The position numbers and the translations under genes were made by a program. A stretch of 64,000 nt of DNA. It comes from Acanthococcus lagerstroemiae (lineage: Eukaryota; Arthropoda; Insecta; Hemiptera; Eriococcidae). This document shows positions 12,701 to 25,332 of this stretch, in pieces. The notes under the pieces were generated by a model. That model did not search any database. It saw only the letters and a list, made by a program, of their open reading frames with translations, and was not told the DNA's origin. The stretch covers positions 1,774,321 to 1,838,320 of the forward strand of contig CM063109.1 of NCBI GenBank assembly GCA_031841125.1, given 5' to 3'. Each line of letters starts with the position of its first letter. The first letter of the stretch is position 1.

Positions 12701-15700
12701 TCCGTCTCCGACGTTGCGCCCTGCTCGTCTTCCTCACGAAGAAATTATCGTGTTCGTTGATAGTTTTTACGCTTTACCGGCGTGCTCTAGAGGTACCTAT
12801 ACCTACTATACCTACCTACTAGCTGGAGTTTACCTACCCCATTGTGAATCTGATATGTCCGTAATACTTGTTGATGTAAACGGTAGCAAATGTGAATACG
12901 GATGCAATCGTCAATGTTGATAGTATAAGCATTGTGCCAATTCTTTTGCTTCTGGTAATTGTAAACAGCACAACTGCTCCGAGAATAGATAACTGCATAT
13001 CTACTGCTACGTAATAGCTCACTAGCAAGCACTGCAAAACCAGAACAGAAGTTTCGTTCTTCAAGTTCCTCGTAACTACCTATACCTATCTACGTATAGC
13101 AAAATATGTGCATAACTTGAATTTTAAGTTTTTTACAATACGATATCCACACGGGTAGATACACCCTTCTATTATTATTTACCTTACGCCCTGCTACCTA
13201 CGTAGGTATTCTATTATTTTCTGCATGTCGTTTCGTATTTACGAGTTTATTTACTTGTAGAGGTAGTTTTAATTAAACGTTTTCCTAATAAAGGAATTGA
13301 GGATGAAAAATTTGTAATAACTATTATTGTTCAATAAGATATTTGATTTCAAATGAATGAATATCCAAGAAAAGAAATTATTATTAAAGTTGGAAATATT
13401 AATATTCCAGTTATTCATATATTTAAATTTATTAGTGTTTTAAATATTAAATTTCGTTTTAGATGAAATAAAATAAAAATAAAAATGATTGATGTTAAAT
13501 TTCTATGAACAATTCGTATTAATCATCCATAATTAATATTATAATAAATATTGAATGAGGAAATGAAAGGATTGGAATTTCTGGTTAGAGACCCGTTTTC
13601 ATAAAGATCTTTTCGAGGATTTTCAACGCTCAGTTATATCTAAAATCGGCGTGTATTAAATTCTACAATATTAACGTAATATTTTTTTTATTTCTTTAAT
13701 TCTTTTTTTAATAAGTAAAGCATCTCTCTAGCAAAATGAGTACCTCTATTTTTGCTAACCTGTTGCTCCGGATTAACGATATTGTTAATCGTCAACAGAT
13801 GGGCCCACCAATTTGATTTGCAAACATCGACTTGATCCAATATTTTGAACTCCCAAAATGGACCGTCTCCCAAATGCGGCAATATGTAAATTACGAACAG
13901 CATGACCATAAACAATACTGGAACCATTCTGTTTAGTACATACCTATTATAAAATCTGACTCTAGTCCACAGTATACAGTTTGCTTGTTTTACTGCGACC
14001 GTTTACTGAAAAACGGTTTTAGTTAAGACTAGCTGGCTCATGGGTTCAAATCCACATATAACCTGACGAACGACAGTGAATGTTGCTACCTGGTAATCAA
14101 ATTCATTCTTCCAGCGAGAGTAAAATATAGCCTATCCGATTGGAGTTCTGTTCACAAGTGAGAGATCATTTATTTTATCAAAAAGAATGAGAGAAAGTAA
14201 GAAAAAAAGTGGCTTCATCGACTCGATAACGTCCTCAATTCAGGCTGAAAGTTTCTGACTATTTTTTTGATCTGGGGCGATGCACCCTTCTCGCTGTTGG
14301 TCTTCCAGATTTCTTCGACTCTCGGTCGATCGAACGTGTCTCTTTTATTGCCTCCACCATTCGAATAGTTGCTGCCTTATAAATAGGCGCTTACCTCAGC
14401 CACCGAACTACGACTGACGTTACGAGATAGTATATTCCGCCTCGAGCCATGGGAGTAATGCCATGCAAACACGTGAAAAATCCGCTGAATAGGAAGAAAA
14501 CGTCCACTATACTACTACTTATCATCTCCACGTTGTGGGGGGGTTTGTATGTCTGTAATAGCGAATATCGTATTATTTCACTATGTGTAAGGTGGATTTT
14601 TTGAACTACTTACCTATAACTAGCAACCACTCTACGAATACCTAACTGATGTCAGGGGCGCAACCAGAACTTTTTTTTGCTGGGGACTAGAATTGAGAAA
14701 AAAAAAAAAAAAAAACTTGGGCGGGGTAAACTGATTTAGTACCTACCTATTTTCCTGAATTAATTGAAAAAATTTCGAACTGGGGCTATAGCCTCCTAGA
14801 CCCTCTCCCCCCGGTTGCGCCCTTATCTACTATAGCTTCTCGGATTAGATATCTATTTTACTTAGTAAAAATCCCAAAACTAGGACAGACATGGGCGTTA
14901 TTTGGTCATTTTTTCCGAAGAGGTGAGGGGTTCGCCAACAGAGAATATTGTTGATAAATGTAACGATATTTATACAGTACAATAGTAAAATTAGTAAAAT
15001 ATTGAGGGGGAGTCTTATACTACTGTATGTTACGCTGTTCGCCTACGAAGAGAGAATATGTAATACGTATTTTAGTGTACGATCGTAACAAGTTCTTCTT
15101 ACCATTTCCGTGCTTTCAGTATCTGTCATTGGCGCGGCGAATGTAAGAAATAACCGATGCGCGTAAATGATGGAACACATAAATATGAATTTGCCTGCGT
15201 AGATCGCCGGAAAATGGGAGATGATTGGTGTGTGGATTAAATAGTCCAGGTTCGATTTTACCGAGAAACATTTGAACAGCTTCGTTCGCAGTAGATTGTT
15301 TTCTTCACCTGTGATAGGTAAATCGTAAGTTACAAAGTTCTCGATCAACTTATGGACACTCGGAGCTCGGAATGAGTGACGGAGAGACCGATCGATAATC
15401 ATCGATTGTTCATCGTTCATAGGTATGTATTTTTGTGTAAGAATACGATCTGTAGTCTTTACACATTCGCCGACGTGCGAAGTCTATCGGTAAATTAACG
15501 ATCGATGATCCAAAGCGATTCCCCGTGAAACGGAGGGAGAACTGGCGTGGTTCTTATCGATCGTCCTCGTGTGTCCGTTTTGTCGATCACCTCTTAAGTA
15601 TATACCTAGTACCTACATGTCATCGACTATTCGGTATGAGTAATTAGGTAGTAGGGATCTGTACGTGTGCTTACACTAATGCAACTACTTACTACACTCT

Positions 15701-18700
15701 GTCCCTACGGGCAAAATACCGCCGGGCGGAACGCGGGAGATAATGTGAGACCGATGAAACCGCGCGATTTTTTAACTTACCAGAAAACGCGCGATTTTCA
15801 ACGTATCAAAAAACGCCAAGTAACCAAGCGTTCTTCATATGAGAGCGTTTATGTGACGTTTGTAAAACGCCTCTTTTCTAATGAATTTAAAAACGCTCCT
15901 TCCGATTGTTTCTTAAAAAACGCATTCACAAATAATTTTCAAAAGCGCTTCTTTTCAATACTTTTTAAGAAAAAATAATTGAATAGAAATTAAATATGCA
16001 AACATTATATTTAATATTAATAGGAAAACAAATTGGTAAAAAAAAAATAAATGAAAATAAGCATAGGAACACACATCGTTTCAAAAATGTAGGTAAACAT
16101 TTTTCATAAACTAGTCAACCATAAAACAACTAAAATGTCCATTACAACAATGATAAAAAATTTTAAGAATTGAAAACGACGAAGAAATAAACATTGTGCA
16201 CTATAAATTTTAATACTTATACAGTGACGCATTCATTTTTTTCTTCTTCTAATTTTAAACATAAGAAAACTGCAATAAATATTAAATGAAGAGTGGTAAT
16301 GATAAAAAGAAATGTCAGGTGTATTTAATATAGGTACTATAAATTGCGTGTATCAGTGTTCTGAATTGAAATTGGAAAGTATAAATGAATCTTTTAAAAT
16401 TAGAATAGAAAAAAATACAGCAATACAGCGTCCTAATATTACCAGTACACGCTGCTCCAATGACGATTGACTTGACACCACTTCATGTTGTTCATCACTG
16501 TTTTCAAGGTTCTTTTTGGCGACTGGAAAGAAAAGAATGAACGAATGAACAATTTAAAAATTGTGTTGCACACCTCCTGCTTCCTTTCACTCTTCTAGCT
16601 TTTTCGCCCTGGTTATCGCATTCTGCCAGTATTTCAGCCAGTTGGCTACCTCTTGCTCCAAGCCAGAATGAAAGTTGTACTCAAACTGTAAGAAGACGAT
16701 TGTGTCGCTTTGGCCGAAAATATAGTTCGCTCAGTATAAGTTGACGCTCGTAGTTTCGTATCAAGTTGTCAGGTTTACTCAAACTAAAACGCTCCTGTTT
16801 TACCAGGTAGGCGCGTCACCCTGGTTAATTATATGCGGAAGGGTTAATTTAATTCGCCTGTACGCAAGCAATAACGTTGGTCGACTCCGAGCAGGAGCAA
16901 ATTAAATGAGTTGGTTCATGAAAAAAGCAGTTCGCGAAATTACTCCGAGCAAAAACCATCTGCTCACTGCTCTGTAATTCTGGTTCAAGTTTAACTGTGT
17001 ACTACACAAGCTTCTGCCAGAAAGGTCCTCATTTGTAAAAGAATTCAGTTGAATTTGAATAAATCGCAGGGTATAATAGAGTAATGCATGGTTCATACCA
17101 GTGTGCTGCAGCTGAAAGAATCAGCTTCGGCTTTTGGCTTAAACTTCTGACCTTGAAAAATATAGATTCGGCTTTGGCTTTTGGCTGTTCAAAAAAAATT
17201 TGGCTAGCTTTTGGCTTTTTTTCGGCTGGCTTTTGGCTTTTCAATCAATGGAAAAATTAGACAAGATCAGGAGAACAGGATCTCTGTTAGAGGTACAATG
17301 TATAAGTACAATGGTACAAGAGAGAAGAAGAATAAGTTGAAGTTGAAAAATGAAAAGAAAAACTACAACTATATGTTTTCTTTCTTGACACAGGGCTGAA
17401 GGAGGAAAGAGGAAGAGAAGGATTAAAAAAGGATGAGGAGCCAGTTTCAGATGCTGAATCGTTAGCTAGTTCTTTTTCCTCTGATATGGACCAAGGAGAG
17501 CGGCGTTGGGAAAATATGTTATAGTCAAAACTTCGAAATAAAGTTCATTATACTACTGCAACTGCAGAAGAATTTGAAGTTCAGTGCCGAACATTGAAAT
17601 TCCCAGACAGTAAAATTCGATTAAAGCAAAATGTTCTGAAGTTTTGGAAACTCATAAAAATGAGTATGGCGAATTGTATGATGTAGCACAGGTAATTTTT
17701 GGAACTCCAGGAACTCAGGTGAGTGTTGAACGCCTGTTTTCCCTACTACGTGATTTGTTAAGCCCTAAGCGTTACAATTTAAAATCCTGTACAATCCACA
17801 AGATTTTATTTCTGATCTCAACATTTTGTTGGAATTACAACAAATATTGTCATTTGACTGGAGAGAAAAAAATAAATGAAATAAAAAAGACGCTTTTTTT
17901 TGTTTATTTATTAAGAAACATGGTTTTGTACGAACTTCTCATAACTCAGAAGAGCCAAAACCTAGTCGAAAAAATTTGGCTGAATTCAGCTTTCGACTTC
18001 CATAGGTGCGCTTAAAGCTGGCTTTCGGCTTTCATCTTATCAGTAAAAATTCGGCTGATTTTGGCTTTCAGCTTTCGGCTTTCGGCTGGCTGCAGCACAC
18101 TGGTTCATACTATTAAGAAAGAGGAGTTTCCTGCTGTATCTGTCCTAAGACAGCTAGAACCGCGTGTATTTCAACGCACAGAATTCTGCATGTATATCAT
18201 CAAATGGAAGGATCAGATTTATGATTGTTGAAAGAAAAAGGACAGTGTGGATATGAGTAACACTCAGGTTCTGTATTTCAACAAGCGATCGCAGTATTTC
18301 GTCTTCACAGATATCTAGCAACGTTATATTCACAGATTTCTTTTCAGGTCACTCAGTTTTTTCTTTTCCCACAATACGTATTATGAATCAACGTTTCACA
18401 CTTTTATTTTTTTGATATACCGTTCAAAAACAAAAGGTTTTCGTTGGTGTACCTAGACCAGCTACATAATCCGAGACCTCATGGTCAGTGATAATTATTC
18501 TCAATTACAAAAAGTCAAAAACCTTATTGCAAAATTTTTGTTGTTAAAAACGCTATGAAACCCGACCATCTTAGTTAAATTTGTTCCATATGTTCAATTT
18601 CAGATTTCTTCTATCATAACACTCAGCGAAAAATGCACCAAACCACAAAGTACAAACTTTTATAAGAAGTCTTAGTCAGGATACCCGTACAAACACAATA

Positions 18701-21700
18701 TCTTCTTTCGTTCTTGGTACAAATCAGTTGTTCTATGTTCTATTCGTTATTTGTGAATCGAGCAAGGAATAGTTGATCTCAAACCTGATCGCTGCGACAC
18801 TTCTCTCTTTACTGATAAAGAACAATCCGGAGCAACATATTGGAGCAGTGAGCAGATTAAAAACCCTAGTTCGCTAAAAGAGCAAGCAGATGAGCAAGGA
18901 ATTGCCATTCCTACACGCAATGACGATCAGGGTTGGAACCATTCATTCTAGGTACTATATATAAACCAGATTTTGTTTCATGTTTCTATCTCATTTCTAT
19001 GCCGAAGTATGTAATTTGAAACTCTTTTTACAAACGGCAGTTTCCTAGACTCCCACTATTTCTATACCACTTCTATGTAACAAATTAACAGGACGAATCT
19101 GAATGTGGGAGATGTTGTTATTCAAAATATGCATACTGAAGATCCCTGAAACACACAAGTTCTTCAGCATTGCAGGACAAAATACGAGTATCAACTTATA
19201 CAGGGCGATATTATGTACGTGCTCTTAGAAATCAATTTACTCTCTAATTCGTACTCACTATAATGAATCGACATTGCAATCTAATATCGCACTTACTTAC
19301 ACATTTTAAAGATATTGTACGTATTATACATAGTTCTTACCGTGTTCGTTCTGAGAATCATCCTCCATATGGTTATTTAAATGATATGCATCACAGAATA
19401 ATACATGGAAACTTAAATAAACCACGACTGTTGTTTTTCGTTTCACAATTTCAGCATTTCAGGCTACAAGTCAAGCCACACAGATAACCAGTAACGGTTT
19501 CACGTTATCAATAATTTAATCTGCGCGCGCAGATGTATGTGGAAAATGCCACGGCATTATAATAATTCGGGCGTTTTCGAACCTGTTCATATTCGCGCGT
19601 ATAATACCATGAGCGCAAAACGTACGATTTCCTATGTATAACAATTACAGAAAACGCTCTCTTTCTTAAAAAAGGGGCATTCTAGTGATATGAGAGAATA
19701 CGCGCGCTGAACATTTCTTATGAATCTGCGCGTAAATTAAGAAGTGATGAAACGCCCGGCAAATTTTCCCATCTTTACTTCTCTAAAACGCCCATTTTTG
19801 TAACATGAAGAAATTCGCACGTTGAATGTTTTCAAAAAGCAATGGCTAATGCGCGCGTAAATAAAAAGTTGTTAAAACTGCCAGTAAAATTTTCAAGGTT
19901 CTAAGTGATTTTTTAGTTAAAACGCCCGTTTTTTTCAAAAACGCGCTCTTCGAAGGCGGAGTTTTGTCAGCAGGGGTCACCAGCTCATACTTGTACATTT
20001 TTGTGAAGTAAGTGGTTCTCGATTATCCGGCCGAATTGTGGAAATAATGTCTGCCGGTTCATCAAAATTCAGAGTAATACGGAGTCGTATGAGTATAAAA
20101 CTTAGTTTGACCAAATGTGGATAATGCAGAGTATAATTGGATAACCGCGATTGCGAACTCTTGACATTATTTATTTGGCAGTATAATCGAGATTTTTCAG
20201 CGAAAAATAAAGAAGAAAAAAATGAAAAAAACGATTGCTAACCATCAGAGCTGCCATTCAAGATGTCGTACATAGATGATGTCAGCACCAGGAGAAGCAG
20301 ACCAGCGAAAAACAATCTAGAATGGGATTTTTAACATGTGTACGCGTTCACTGGATTTTCATTGAAGGTATACTTATTGGTCTAGTATTTCTAATTATGT
20401 TTGTATTATAGATATAGGTAGCGGGTAAGCCTATTAACTTGTATATATAGGTATGTGCAGAATACATAATATATATAAGTAAATATGATCCGCAGTTTAC
20501 CCAGTAAAATAATATCCCAGCGAGTACTGTTGTTGCTGCTCTTCTTCCATCGTGCAAAGCCGTGGATGCCCCGTTACTGTAATATCGATACCGTGTTCCT
20601 TGAATATCGGATTCAATAAGTCGTTCAGTGAATTGGTCAAGTCGAATACCGTACACGATGATGGGACACATAGCCCCCAGTTTTGTTTGAGTCTATCGAC
20701 TCGGACTGACTGTGTTTCGTACTGCAAGCGTAATCATATCTGTTAGTACCTCTGCAACTCGACAAAATGCCCATATAATTATTGGAAAAATTACTTTTGG
20801 GATTTATTAAAATCATATACCGACCTCCGTAAAAGGTATACGAATTCGAATTCCGGAAGTACAAAAACAAGAATAAGAAGAGACATTGCCTCATGCTGGA
20901 AGTTGACCAATAGTTTGCTTTACCATTTTCAGAACCCGCCATGCTGAGGCCTTTTCATCTGGCCATTCAACCCATTCGGAAGTGCCACGAGTGGGCTCCA
21001 CGTTGAATGTGAAATTGAGTGCAGCATGAACGAGACAATACTGCCCTTTTACTCCGGGACCACGAACCAACATGCATTCCTTCCAGTTCCCTATGTGATA
21101 TCTCACACCATAAAATACTCCAACTACTGGCCATTCCGATGATTCCATCACTATAATGAATAGAAGAAAAGATAGTTGATGAAATTGAGTGGATGTAAAA
21201 GTGAGATACGAGTCAGAGACTTCGAACTGGTATTATTTTTCCTTCTCAAGCGCAATTTTGGAAGCGTTAAGAACAGGTTTGCAATAGAAGCCAAAATATG
21301 TATCTTCAGTACGGAAAATTTGAGAATGCCAGGGCAATAATATCGGTGCCACTGTATTTTAGGAAGGAGCCAGCGTATTTAGGAAATAACATAAATTCCG
21401 CAACTATTCAGGAAATCTTGAAATTCACGAAATGGATGAGGCCTGTTCGTTAATTCTTAATCAGGAGCAGGCAGTGTCTTGTATACCTCTGCATTTTAGT
21501 ACATACTTTGCTTGAACACGTTTGTTTTATCACATCTTCTGGGCGCATTTGAACACTTACAAACGTGGGTTAATCGCATTTCCCAAAATGACTATAAATA
21601 TACCTACCGCACCTGGAAATTAGTACCTTCGTTACAACATTCGTGTAAATTACATACCGTACTCGTACACATTACCGTATTCAAGTTTTAAAGATCTAAC

Positions 21701-23072
21701 CGTAATTATTAATTTATTCTAAAGTTTAAAAATATAGCAGAAGATATTTTCGATATGCGTAAAAGATTTGATGACGTGCTGGAAGGTTTATTAAAAACTG
21801 AAATTTTTCAATTAATTTTCGAAAACTTACGAGTAAAAAATATAATTTTATAAATTTTTTTGGGCGTATTGTACCCAATTCTACAATTAATTTCAGATTG
21901 TTTTTCTTGCAAACGTAATACAAGCATGTGAAAACATAACTATTTATTTTTTAGTTCATTTTCATTGCTGAATCATTCTTTGTGCTTAATTTTAATAGCG
22001 CCTCCTACCTCTCCGGCACTCACAAGACATTCTAGGCCGGCTATATAATCTTATAAATTAACAAAACATTGCCTGCTACAATTAGGAATACACGTTACGT
22101 CCTAGTCATTATGTTCATGACCTGGTCATTTTAGGAACTCGCGTGATGGATTAGGCGTTCTCGTAATTTCCCAATTATCAAAATTTCCGGTTACATATGT
22201 ATATGTAACTTACTATCCGAGAGACATATCGAAGCAACTTTTTGGGGGAGAGAAATAACTGAAAAGTTCAAAATTGCCAACTGAAATAAGACTCCTATGA
22301 CCGCACTTCAGAAAAAAAAACAGCTTGGTACAGTATAGGCGAAGGACTTCAAGAGAAAAAAGAAAGTGAGCGGAGTATACACATGTGTGGGATTTGGTAA
22401 ATGAAAATCAGATTTCTTTAGGGTTACCAGATCTACTCTTAAAAGAGTATATGTGCTCTTTCAACTCGAAACTTTAAATAAGTACTCTTTCCTTTTAATT
22501 CCATGTACTCTTCAGTAATGTTAACGAAATTTCAACTCCTTTTGCTGAAAGAAATGTTTTATTCCGCGGACCAATACTCATAAATGTGGGCAAAAATATT
22601 AAAAAACATAGTAGGTATTGCCAGAGTTCTTTTTCATCCATACACATGTTTCTCTCAGTCGTGTTATTCAAGTTGCGACAATATTTTCTCTCTTTCTCTG
22701 TCTTACGTGAGAGGTTATGCAGCCACAAACTCTCTATTTAAACGAAAGCAAAGTTGGTTTAGTATACTGAGAGTGATACGAACTTCGAACAGCCCACACT
22801 GATTGGTTATGTAGATGCAACTTGTACATCTCAAAGTCTCTTCTGCATTGATCAGTTGCCCGCGGACCAATACTGAAATTCCCCTCTGCTTCCTGGAAAA
22901 GTTGGGAAATCCATTTTCTCGGATTCTGTGACTCCATTCCGATCGATATTTTGGACGCTAGGAATCCATAATGTTCACTCTTCGTATCTGCTAATGACGC
23001 TGTGTCTTCTTGTCCAACCACATCGCCGATTGCACTAGCTAGCACAATGAAAAAGATAATTTTCGGATTCAT
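9720..23072 (-). CDS. NRF-6-like (nose resistant to fluoxetine) membrane acyltransferase
   Basis: Twelve coding exons, in order: 23072..22784, 21150..20924, 20721..20501, 20316..20243, 15365..15103, 14552..14395, 13928..13760, 13031..12838, 12622..12481, 11255..11066, 10599..10454 and 9827..9720. All have GT/AG sites and compatible phases, and they total 2181 nt (726 residues plus stop). Residues 1-21 form a signal peptide (MNPKIIFFIVLASAIGDVVG). The NRF domain spans about residues 22-245, with spaced cysteines (DQCRRDF, KECMLVRG, QYCLVH, GLCVPSSC, RLCTMEE). From about residue 246 an acyltransferase-3 region with many membrane helices follows. It includes CFSVKSN, an IYAHRLF segment in the place of the family's conserved His, IVDVFFLFSGFF, LPHLGDGPFWEF, YYVAVDMQL, YPRVAPYILGM and FVPLGRLVYC. 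In worms the family acts in lipid or yolk transport; here only family and topology are supported. The start is the ATG before the signal peptide (an upstream GTG is ignored). Least certain is the exon 5 acceptor at 15366. Confidence 0.9.
11597..11896 (+). mobile_element. I/Jockey-type LINE, C-terminal fragment
   Basis: The plus-strand frame reads about 95 residues typical of the C-terminal end of insect LINE polyproteins. The key parts are LLGLDKKHARLMVGLLTGHG, then CRYCGEEEETSIHIICRCPA with its Cys/His cluster, and a stop at 11891..11893. No polymerase or 5' part remains. It lies in NRF-like intron 9, antisense to the gene. Confidence 0.75.
13262..13575 (-). pseudogene. cob (fragment): NUMT: nuclear copy of mitochondrial cytochrome b
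   Basis: Read on the minus strand with the invertebrate mitochondrial code, this very AT-rich block stays open for about 100 codons and matches cytochrome b: NINYGWLIRIVHR (the NYGWLIR helix region), FLGYSFIWNQMSYW (equivalent to GYVLPWGQMSFW) and VITNFSSSIPLLG. Four in-frame TGA codons are read as Trp, and ATA as Met. With the nuclear code it is full of stops, so it cannot be a nuclear gene. It sits in intron 7 of the NRF-like gene. The preserved mitochondrial frame suggests fairly recent transfer. Edges are approximate. Confidence 0.85.
14653..14825. mobile_element. hAT-like miniature element
   Basis: Ends are CAGGGGCGCAACC on the left and the inverted GGTTGCGCCCTTA on the right. The interior is A-rich and C-rich, with no coding capacity. 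I could not find an 8-bp duplication at the edges, so the superfamily call rests on the terminal motif shared with the elements at 41208 and 62840. It lies in NRF-like intron 5. Confidence 0.55.
15703..19975. mobile_element. Large DNA element of unknown type with AAAACGC subterminal repeats
   Basis: The left end reads CCCTACGGGCAAAATACCGC. The right end, inverted, reads CCCTGCTGACAAAACTCCGC, so the termini pair over about 21 bp with few mismatches. For about 280 bp inside the left end and about 460 bp inside the right end, the words AAAACGC, AAAACGCC and CGCGCG recur many times (for example 15784, 15811, 15864, 15890, 15917; 19651, 19750, 19786, 19919, 19938). This is the pattern of subterminal transposase-binding repeats. 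The interior carries no protein I recognise apart from the nested hAT at 17099..18102. No target duplication was identified. It occupies most of NRF-like intron 4. Confidence 0.55.
17099..18102 (+). mobile_element. hAT transposon remnant with exact 8-bp target duplication
   Basis: Terminal inverted repeats start CAGTGTGCTGCAGC on both sides, and GTTCATAC stands immediately outside both ends (17091..17098 and 18103..18110), which is the 8-bp target duplication of hAT elements. Both subterminal zones are filled with GGCTTTTGG/GGCTTTCGG repeats. Inside, the plus-strand frame at 17644..18015 encodes a hAT C-terminal dimerisation segment (VIFGTPGTQVSVERLFSLLR). The BED finger and catalytic core are missing, so it cannot move by itself. 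It is nested inside the 15703..19975 element in NRF-like intron 4. Confidence 0.9.
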
Positions 23073-24000
23073 TCGCAACCCGGACACGATTCAGACTTTT
23101 CAAATATTTAGAGAGGATTTCAGAATAATTTAGCCTGAAAGACGAATGAAGTAATGAAAATATTATTTCCTTCCGGAAAGAACGTTGTGCGATATGTCGT
23201 AGCAATGAAGTCCAGGAGAACGTTTGCTGAAGTGTATCTTCACTTTCGTTTTCCATTTTCTGTCGTTTGTTTCGATGACGTTGGAATAAATTGAAAGAAA
23301 AAAAAATATTAACCGTTACTAATTTTGAACATTTTGACTGCGTGCGAAACGATTTCAATTTAATTTATACGCAACTGATTCAAATATGTATTCTGAAGCA
23401 CATACGTTCTGATGGTTACATTATAGGTACTTAACGAGATATGTATTGTTTAAATTTCGTGTTCGGTAATAATAATAATTATTATCATTATTTCGTAAAT
23501 AGACTTGTTTTCGACTCTACATTTCGAGTTAATTCAAGTCTTAGAATATCATAAACGAAGTTGAAATGCGGACCATGAAATTGGCTCTCTTTTGCTGTTG
23601 TGTCAAGAATTGGCCTAAATTCCATAATTCATATTTCTTTCAGTTTCAATTTTCTGACGTCACATTTGTGGTTTCCCAACCCTATTTTTTCATAAGAAAA
23701 AATTGAGTTACTGACAGTTACTCAATTTCTTATACATTTTAGTGATTTCAGACTTCAGTAAGAATCTCGCGCTGTATTATACGTGGACTTATATAAGTAG
23801 ATGTTTGATGTTGTATGAATTTATATACCTGAATGTACCCGCGTGTGTCTTAAAATTGTTTAGCACCCCCCCCCCCTCCCAGTTATAATTAAATTGACAT
23901 TAAAGTAAGGAAATAAAACTTTGTTTTCATTACAAATTGATATAACAAACTCTAAAACTGAATATACATATATTTTTTTTAAATATATATTTATTAAATA
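23073..24000. other. Region upstream of the NRF-like start codon
   Basis: The NRF-like 5' UTR and promoter should lie here. No TATA box or initiator can be defended. A C11 run at 23866 and AT-rich stretches are the only marked features. Confidence 0.3.
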
Positions 24001-24560
24001 TCAAATATTATTACACGTGTTCTCTGCCGGAGTTTTTACAATTTTACAGTTTTTCACCCCCGACAGGAACTGGACCTCTTTAACTAAAATAACAATATAA
24101 CATCTGAACTTAGGTATTGTTCGATTCTTTTCTTTTCTGTAACATATTTCCCCAATTCCCTGTATCTTTTCCAATCGTTTAATTCTTTGGCCTGTAGGTC
24201 TTTTCCACTGACATTGTATTTTTCTCTTAGTGGTTTGAAAATTGGACATGCTTTAAACGTGTGTGGTCTGGCGTATCCTCATGTTCTGTTATTTTGAATC
24301 AATTTAGATATGCCGCAAAGTTCGCATGTCCTGCTAGAAATTGTGACAATGTAATTAGATCGGAAAGTTTTATTTTTTAATCTTGTTTCTATGTCAGGTA
24401 TAAGCATTGCCGTTCGTCTCCCTGTTTTTTCTTTTTCATATTTAGCTTGCTATACTTTTGTGGTTTCTGTTTTTACTTCTTTAATCCTCCTCCTCAATGC
24501 GTTTCTGCTAATTATCAGTGTTTTTAATTCATCCTAATCGAAATCGTCACTGAGAAAATA
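24001..24560 (-). pseudogene. Degenerate LINE C-terminus
   Basis: On the minus strand, pieces in alternating frames resemble the end of an I/Jockey-type polyprotein. FLAGHANFAAYL matches the QFLTGHGCFKSYL segment, and EDTPDHT resembles the Cys/His region's TAEHV part. Several frameshifts and stops separate them. The assignment is tentative. Confidence 0.35.
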
Positions 24561-24994
24561 ACTATGAACGAATTAGGTAGCTTTCATAATGTTTATTTAT
24601 TTACCAATTTATTTTTTGTTAGCTTGTCATTATTCCACAGGAAAAAATGGGGTACTTTCATTAAAAAAAAAAAGTACTTTTACCTTTCTTTTTGTATTTA
24701 TTTATTTCTTTTAAATTAAGTATAAAATTTGATTTCTGAAACGTTTGGACAATGGACTGAAATGTGAAACGTAGGCGAATGCTCAAATAAGAAACAAGAT
24801 TTTTACATGTTAAAAGTTACGGTAATTTTTTATTCTAACAGCATCCCCATAGTAGAGGACACTTCCATCAACGCAACATATCCACAAAACCAGCTCATTC
24901 TGCAATCAACATCATATTCGCTGAGTAATCGGCTGAGGTGTGCGTCTGTTTTCCTTAATAAATCGCTGAGCCGCAAATTTTTACTGAACGAATG

Positions 24995-25249
24995 TGTGGC
25001 CTGACAGGAAGAAAAAGACCTCAGCGCAAAAATATAAATTTTACAGGTGAGCGGATAAACAAAATTGATAACGTTTTCACGTTACGGAGACACTCAACTT
25101 TGAAGACTTACAGCCGTTTGGCAAAATTTTTTAGAATTTTTTCGACAACACCACGCGAAAGAGCGGCCAAAAATTAGTCAAAAGCAGTTGTTAATTATCA
25201 CAAAATGTTCCTTTTTTCGCTGAGGTCCCTTTCTTCCTGTCCGGCCACA
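24995..25249. mobile_element. Miniature inverted-repeat element, 32-bp termini
   Basis: TGTGGCCTGACAGGAAGAAA opens the segment. An inverted copy with a few substitutions closes it (25218..25249, ending CCTGTCCGGCCACA). The termini pair over 32 bp, including a shared GACCTCAGCG. The interior is non-coding. No target duplication was recognised. Confidence 0.7.
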
Positions 25250-25332
25250 TGTGAACAATCAATAACCGGATCAAATTGAACCATTTTGAATTTCAAACTT
25301 TCGAACGATTCATTTGAATGATACGCGGTGAT

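Noticed and set aside
23035..23358. Minus-strand 107-codon frame overlapping the NRF-like start
   Set aside because: It is in a different frame from the signal-peptide exon and shows no similarity; probably 5' UTR or upstream sequence.
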